DNA from: Molanna angustata
Taxonomy: Eukaryota > Arthropoda > Insecta > Trichoptera > Molannidae
Assembly (NCBI GenBank): GCA_963576475.1
Contig: OY754969.1
Location: 28,309,388 to 28,373,387, forward strand
Direction of reading: 5' to 3'
Length of the DNA stretch: 64,000 bases
Under the pieces are notes generated by a model. The model ran no database searches and was not told the DNA's origin. It worked only from the letters and a program-made list of their open reading frames with translations. A program made the position numbers and the translations under genes. How positions within the stretch are numbered: the first letter of the stretch is position 1; each line of letters starts with the position of its first letter. This document shows, one piece after another, positions 57,961-64,000 of this stretch.

Positions 57961-58959
57961 ATTTACATATCTCACAGAATACTCACAATATTGCATTTTT
58001 TTCGTCAGTTATAATTTATTATTGTATTGCTATGTAGAACTGACAAAAAAACAAACAAGACTGTATCCAGATACAAAAACTATAAATTGATTTGAAAAAA
58101 AAATGTTGTAAAACCCTCACAAAAAATTATGTGAACGTTTATCAAATTTGAGTCACACTGCTCAACTGAGAAATGCTTGTGCGCCAATGGTTGTATGTTT
58201 TCTACTTATATTTTTATTTTTCAAAAAATATACATAAATTAATCATCTGTAAAAATCAAAACATCGTTGAAATGAAACTGTAAATAATCCCTAGTTAAAT
58301 TTATGTCATAAATATAGTCTCGTATATTATTTTGTCAGAAAAAAAAATCTTTACGAAATAATGTTATTTTTGTGCTTGATGATTTATTGAGCATTGTTTT
58401 GATTAAATATTCTTATCGAGTTATCTATGGCCTTGCGGTATTTATTTTTATCGTGTTTTGCGTAAACAAGTGTTAGTTTATCAGAAACCACGCTATTCAA
58501 CGTTTTTTTCTACAATGGTTAGGACGCTGTATGATTAGGACAAAACGTTTGTTAAAAATATGTAACATAAAGTAGGTATAATTTATTCAAACATTTATTA
58601 AATGAATTTTAAATTAGCTAGAACATCTTCAGTGGTTAATATTTTACATAATGTATTACGTATACATAATATACATACAAACATGCTAGAAAATGCTAGA
58701 TGTGTTTAACGAAAGGCTTCCTGTATGTAGAATAAAACTGTATTATTTATATACTTTTGGCAATAACTTTTATATTTCTCCTTGCTAATGAATTTATTAT
58801 TGAAATGATTCCATTAACACCCTAATTAAAGGAGCTACATTGAATTATGATAAATTCACTAAAAATTTGAAGTACAATGTCAAATACGTGTTCAGGCAAT
58901 ATTAATTTCATATTAAAAGTTCATATTAATTGTAGGTATCCACCAAAATATTATAGTTA
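57961..58959. other. No gene seen
   Basis: About 1 kb of AT-rich DNA. Confidence 0.4.
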
Positions 58960-59370
58960 CTAGTTGCATGTAACAGATGAGATCCAACTGTCGATAGCGA
59001 TACTATGTATAGTTGAAGAATAAGTACCAAACTATTTACCCATAGATCCAAATTATTGAATATTTTAAGAAAATTTGCTTTCTATACAACACATGTAGGT
59101 ATGTATGTCAAGATAGGATAGTATGGAGGTCAGTCCTTTTTTCCTACCCGGAATATGAAAACAGAATGATGGTATGTAGGTATGTATGTTTGGAGATTAA
59201 ATATCAAACTATTAAGTCTTCTTAGATATTGTGTATAGACGACTGCTATACAAATTGTATGAAGCAATGTCGTCACTAAATTCAATTTTTATAAAAATTG
59301 TTAAAAAAAAATGAGATGTACCTATTACTACAATGTTAATATTTTTTATAGTAAATTAAATTACCTACCT
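58960..59370 (-). mobile_element. Helitron, copy 5, 5'-truncated
   Basis: Retains the CTAG 3' end (58960-58963, antisense) and about 410 bp colinear with copies 1 and 4, then changes to unrelated sequence near 59370. Confidence 0.78.
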
Positions 59371-59399
59371 TTAAATTACCTTTTTTTGAAATTCGAATT

Positions 59400-59640
59400 T
59401 GTTTAATAATTTTCATTATTTCAATCGAAAGAGAATATGAAAATTTACCGTCTGAGTTTTTTCCTATTTTAATAATTTAATTATTATTCTTACTATACAT
59501 AAAAATTTCTTCGCGAAAAAATATAATATATGACAGATTTGGTGATATACAATATTTGTTAGAGTTTTATACATTAGAATTTAATAAGAGTGCATATTCG
59601 TGTACATCCGTATGCCCAAGGTATACAAGGGCGTTAAACG
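59400..59640 (-). repeat. Dispersed repeat shared with 26766-27000
   Basis: Inverse match of the repeat described at 26766-27000, ending in gcccaaggtatacaagg. Confidence 0.65.
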
Positions 59641-59734
59641 ATTTTCCAAAATATGACAAGGAACGCTTGCAAGAGCTATTATTATCAAGACACCAGTTCA
59701 ATGTTATAATATACTTTTAACATGGTTACGTAAA

Positions 59735-59830
59735 GGACACCATCTATAGGATTTTGGTCCATTATATTCTTCCGAAGAAGCGCACTACATAGCTTTGATG
59801 AGGGTTTACAATAGCGTTGGGGAGAGGGAG
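59735..59830 (+). repeat. Inverse match of 18425-18530
   Basis: Shares tcttccgaagaagcgcacta and nearby words with 18425-18530. Family unknown. Confidence 0.6.
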
Positions 59831-60600
59831 GATAATATTGAAATTAATCGTCTTATTATTTATTTGATTTAAAACAAATACAGGTCTCGCTCATCACAAG
59901 AAACGAATGCAGCTACATACGTTATGTCAACACAATGAAGTCATAGTTTGACCAAATGTAGATGGATCTACCGGGATGGAGATGGAACACACACAGTACT
60001 ACGTGTTATTTGACTCGTCATTGTCACTCGTCGTAAATTGGTTTCACACTCATTCATTTCGTAATGATTCCGCGAAAAATTAACTCAAGCAAATTACATG
60101 GAGTACCTATCCAACAACGCAACAACAGACACATAAGCAAAACGCTGTGTCCAATAAAATTGACATGATTGTAATTTCTTGTACCTACCTCTCATTTTAA
60201 TACAAAATTTAGTTAATATTTTACTTCGTCTTGTTTCATTAACTAGAATATTAAATTTAGATGTTTTGGTTACCTGTGTTGGTTACTTACATTCATTCAT
60301 ACATACCATCACGGCATATTAATATGTGGAGTACCAAGCAACAGGTGTACGGGTGTGGATTACCTAATAAATGGAAGCACGACACATGTTTGCTGCCCCA
60401 CACACCAGTCTTGTCTAATTGTATGGTGGTGAATCTCAATGCTGAACTATGCGAGATATTTATTTATTTTAGAGAGAACTACAGCTTTTCGTACAATTGC
60501 GTGGTTACAATTGGTGCTTATGAAATTAATTGGAAGCTAAGAATGTTTTCCTCAGATTATTTTTTTTAATATTTAACAACATTTTGAGAAGTAGATTTAA
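59831..60600. other. No gene recognised; short lineage A tail
   Basis: The 102-codon frame 60261-60569 is unrecognised. cattcatacataccatcacg at 60293-60312 is the extreme 3' end of LINE lineage A. Confidence 0.35.
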
Positions 60601-60810
60601 GGCGACAGTTACACGTAAAGTATTTACTGTGATCCATCAATTCAGTATTTATTGATGGACGTCAGTATTTATTGATGGATTAATAAATTAATAATTAAAT
60701 CCATAAATAAATATTGACATCCATCAATACACTAGACTACACGTTCAGTAAATACCACGATACATCAGTATTTATTGGCGGATCACAGTAAATACTTTAC
60801 AACTGTCGCC
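60601..60810. mobile_element. PIF/Harbinger-type MITE with TAA duplication
   Basis: Starts GGCGACAGTT and ends AACTGTCGCC. The inverted arms continue as GTAAAGTATTTACTGTGATC, with 4 extra bases (ACAC) on the left. TAA flanks both sides (60598-60600 and 60811-60813). Interior palindromic pieces (cagtatttattgatgga) are repeated. A 210-bp non-coding element with a 3-bp TWA target is typical of Harbinger MITEs. Confidence 0.87.
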
Positions 60811-61544
60811 TAAATAACAACAATAAAAAAAACGAATAAAAAAAACAATAAGCAAAAGAAAAAGAAGACAATTAGAAAAAAAGTGAGGAAAAAGAGGGAT
60901 TACTTTTTATTTATTTTACTTGTACAATAATGTAAAAAATGGCGGGTTTATTGCCATAATATGGCAATTTCTTCCAACCATCCAATGCAACGTGAGGCTA
61001 TACATAGTGAAGTGGTTAGGTATATTAAATTTATATTAAACGAGTGGGTTGTGGCCAACGCTAAACTCCTCACTAACAAGTCATTCTAAGTATTCAAATT
61101 TTGTATGGAAAATATTCAGCATTTTCATGAAATGAGTTTGTTAAATTATTTTTTATTTAAATATTTTATTACGAAAACTTGATAACTCTTCAATGCCATT
61201 TTATGAAAATGATGTGCCTTTTTACCAATTTGAAAATAAAAATATCAAATTTTAATTTTCCTGAGCTTATGGTCACTTTGAAACATTTGAGATTTTGATG
61301 GGGTCCAAGCAAGTATTAGGTAAACATATTTGTAAAATTTGAAAAGAGTCGAATGAGTAGGTACTTTAGTCTGTAATCGATAAAGTAAAATAAACACGCC
61401 GTACATAGCACACATCACATAGCACACACAGATATATTGTCATGAAACTTTCAGAATACAATCTCAGCATGATACTAGTTAATAATCTGTAATAAAAAAA
61501 TACCCTTAAAAATTGCGAAATCATTACTCCCCACTACATCCCCT
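60811..61544. other. No gene seen; LINE/SINE-like tail at 60905-60985
   Basis: 60905-60985 resembles 28853-28995. The remainder is AT-rich. Confidence 0.4.
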
Positions 61545-61750
61545 TGGGTAAGTGAGGAGTAAAAACCAATAGAAAGACAAACACGTAACAATATTAAATG
61601 TAAATACACAGCAACAAATTAATAAAGGATGGTAATAGAGGATGTGGGAGGAGAGAGGGGATGGAGTAGGGGTGTCAGTAAGTTATTAGATAGGTATAAC
61701 AGCTTTAGTCTTTTTTTAAAGATTTGAATCGATTGAGACGTCGTAATATC
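61545..61750 (-). pseudogene. LINE C-terminal fragment and 3' UTR
   Basis: The minus strand reads SIQIFKKRLKLLYLSNNLL, then a Pro/Ser-rich stretch and stop. The FK-RLK-L terminus is like that of the LINE at 22440-22900. Confidence 0.5.
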
Positions 61751-61764
61751 ATTTTTTTAATTGC

Positions 61765-62112
61765 ATATGACGCAATTGCTTCATTTGTTTACAAATAAAC
61801 CAATTTCTCAATAGATGATGTCACAAAAAAGTTTTCTTCGTTACTTCATAGATGGCAATAGTAAAAATGTCTTAATTTCAAGTAAATTGTTACACTTTAT
61901 TCAAATATATAGAACTTTCAATAATTACATTGTTGAGGGAACTCAATAAGAAGTCATCATTGGTGAACGTTGCGCAAGCGCGTAAAGTGATCACGCTAAC
62001 CAGCCGATTACAGGTCGTAAGCCCGTAGGTGCCTTGAGTTTCTGGTTCTTCTATAATATCCCAACTTCGTCTCTATTATTGAGGTGTTAAAAAGTTTGTC
62101 AAAAAAAAAAAA
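61765..62112 (+). repeat. ~515-bp modular repeat, copy 4 (partial)
   Basis: Contains gtttacaaataaaccaattt, ctcaatagatgatgtcac, gaacgttgcgcaagcgcgta and the terminal module gagtttctggttcttctata. Confidence 0.75.
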
Positions 62113-62824
62113 GTGTTCCATAGTCTTTTATGGAATAACTGATTGTGGAATCCAGTAGAATGAATTTGACTACAAAATATCCTCTTTCCCAAGATTTTGT
62201 TGTGAATTAGTGTTGTTAATTATATTTCGGTAAGTGGAAACATGATCATATTTTATAAGATTCTAAAAGCGAATACACATTAGTGTGAGGGAGGTAGCTT
62301 TTTTCGAAGGAATTAGGGGACGGGTTTGAAAATTTGTTTTCGGTTAGTAAGTTTTTAAGGAGTTCAGGAGAATGTCTGTGTGTTTAAATTTTAGATAGTC
62401 ATCGTAAAACAACATGAACCTGTCACGTGAGTGCGCAGATCACAAATTTGTGTATTTTTTACGTGGTTGGTATAATATGAGCAAACCGCCCTCCTACACG
62501 GCGAAAAGGCTCAAAAAGTTTGGTGGCATTGCACCGAAATTTGCGTTTTTTTTATTTTAAATTTATTTTATTTGGAGAAGCCAACAGATCATTTACACTT
62601 TGATATTTCAACTCAGATGTGATATAATTACAGAGCCAAAAAAATCATTCCAACGATAAGTACAAATACCTAATAACAACACACACACAATAAGTTATAA
62701 AAGATATAGGAGATTTGAAGGGTAAGATGGAGGAAAATATTGTCACACCCAATTGAAAATGAATGGAGGAGAACTTTGTAACCAATCTACTTAGATTCCC
62801 AGAATCATTATCAATTGAACATAT
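62113..62824. other. No gene seen; possible antisense LINE tail
   Basis: attttatttggagaagccaa (62565-62584) begins an A-rich stretch resembling an antisense LINE 3' end. Confidence 0.35.
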
Positions 62825-63145
62825 ATACATTATACATACATACATACCATCACGCCAGGTCCCTTACGGGATAAGCAGAGAGGATCGAGCGCCATACTTC
62901 TCTATTTTTGCACACATTTCTGGCTTCCTTTACATCCATGCATCGTCTCATACATGCTCGTCGATTGTTCAAACTTTTTATGTTTCCTTCTTTCAAAATA
63001 TCATTCACACGCCATCCTTTTCTGGGGAGACCTCTGCTATTCACTCCATCTTTTGCACCCATGTATATTTTTGGTCAGTCGTTCATCTTTCATTCTTTCA
63101 ATATGTCCAAACCACCTCAAGGCATTCACTTTCATTTTACATAAT
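62825..63145 (-). pseudogene. RTE-like LINE 3' end, lineage A
   Basis: The minus-strand frame 62850-63062 reads KDGVNSRGLPRKGWRVNDIL, LNNRRACMRRCMDVKEARNV and SILSAYPVRDLA, followed by the (TATG)n tail at 62825-62847. Close to the 2.2-kb copy. Truncated upstream of the WFGH block. Confidence 0.8.
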
Positions 63146-63359
63146 ATAATATTTTATTTTACCAAGGACAGCACACAGTACATACATGCATACAATTATT
63201 GAAAGTAAATAAATAAAAATACAAAAATAACATGAAAATTTGATCGATACATCCTCTGCCCCCTACAAAGGCACCTTGAACATATTCTATTATGTAATAT
63301 ATAGTTATGTCTTTGGTATATTTACAGACAAATATATCCTGCTTTTCTATTTTGTAATC

Positions 63360-64000
63360 AAAACTTTAGTCTCAACTTTGTATCAAGTTAAAATCACACG
63401 ACTGTACAGTATTTTTCTCTACCACAGGTAGGTACATAATATAAAACTTTAGTCTCAACTTTGTATCAAGTTAAAATCACACGACTGTACAGTATTTTTC
63501 TCTACCACAGGTAGGTACATAATATAAAACTTTAGTCTCAACTTCGTATCAAGTTAAAATCACACGACTGTACAGTATTTTTCTCTACCACAGGTAGGTA
63601 CATAATATAAAACTTTAGTCTCAACTTTGTATCAAGTTAAAATCACACGACTGTACAGTATTTTTCTCTACCACAGGTAGGTACATAATATAAAACTTTA
63701 GTCTCAACTTTGTATCAAGTTAAAATCACACGACTGTACAGTATTTTTCTCTACCACAGGTAGGTACATAATATAAAACTTTAGTCTCAACTTTGTATCA
63801 AGTTAAAATCACACGACTGTACAGTATTTTTCTCTACCACAGGTAGGTACATAATATAAAACTTTAGTCTCAACTTTGTATCAAGTTAAAATCACACGAC
63901 TGTACAGTATTTTTCTCTACCACAGGTAGGTACATAATATAAAACTTTAGTCTCAACTTTGTATCAAGTTAAAATCACACGACTGTACAGTATTTTTCTC
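63360..64000. repeat. 83-bp tandem array, at least 7.7 copies, open at the right edge
   Basis: The marker aaactttagtctcaac occurs every 83 bp from 63361 (63444, 63527, 63610, 63693, 63776, 63859, 63942). Copies look identical except for one T-to-C near 63544 in the third. The array continues past the window end, so total length is unknown. Non-coding. Confidence 0.97.

Noticed and set aside
63360..64000. CRISPR-like regular repeat
   Set aside because: Direct 83-bp tandem repetition without variable spacers.

Overview
The window looks like repeat-dominated, non-coding nuclear DNA from an insect, most probably a moth or butterfly (Lepidoptera). The reasons are the strong A+T bias, the frequent 'taggtac/gtaggta' words, tRNA-derived SINEs, RTE-like non-LTR fragments with C-termini of the kind common in Lepidoptera, Helitrons with TC...CTAG ends, and Penelope-like elements. 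The species cannot be read from the sequence. I found no intact host protein-coding gene. Every long or recognisable reading frame is a transposon remnant, a tandem-repeat artefact, or unrecognised.

Layout. 0-5.9 kb: RTE-like 3' ends, a 39-bp minisatellite, a hAT-type MITE with an 8-bp target duplication, and a unique-looking sequence interrupted by two MITEs; its uninterrupted relative lies at 37.2-37.4 kb. 5.9-13.3 kb: mostly featureless AT-rich DNA around one isolated GC- and CpG-rich island (8.2-8.8 kb), the best candidate for a host promoter or first exon. 13.4-17.4 kb: two Penelope-like insertions, one a head-to-head inverted pair flanked by a 12-bp duplication, with hammerhead-ribozyme-like motifs in the tails and a 73-bp satellite between them. 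18-30 kb: LINE remnants, an old ~130-bp tandem array, a foldback MITE, a complete ~1-kb Helitron, and a ~283-bp (TA)n tract. 30-50 kb: SINEs of three families, three more Helitron copies (one carrying nested insertions), hAT-like and large-TIR DNA elements, a mariner-type transposase relic, and a ~515-bp modular repeat. 50-64 kb: LINE C-terminal relics, a PIF/Harbinger-type MITE with TAA duplications, a partial Helitron, and an 83-bp tandem array that runs off the right edge.

The elements do not form a pathway. They record insertion, truncation and nesting. The most informative observations are the inverted Penelope-like pair with ribozyme-like tails, the Helitron family with defined ends, the empty-site comparison, and the isolated CpG island.
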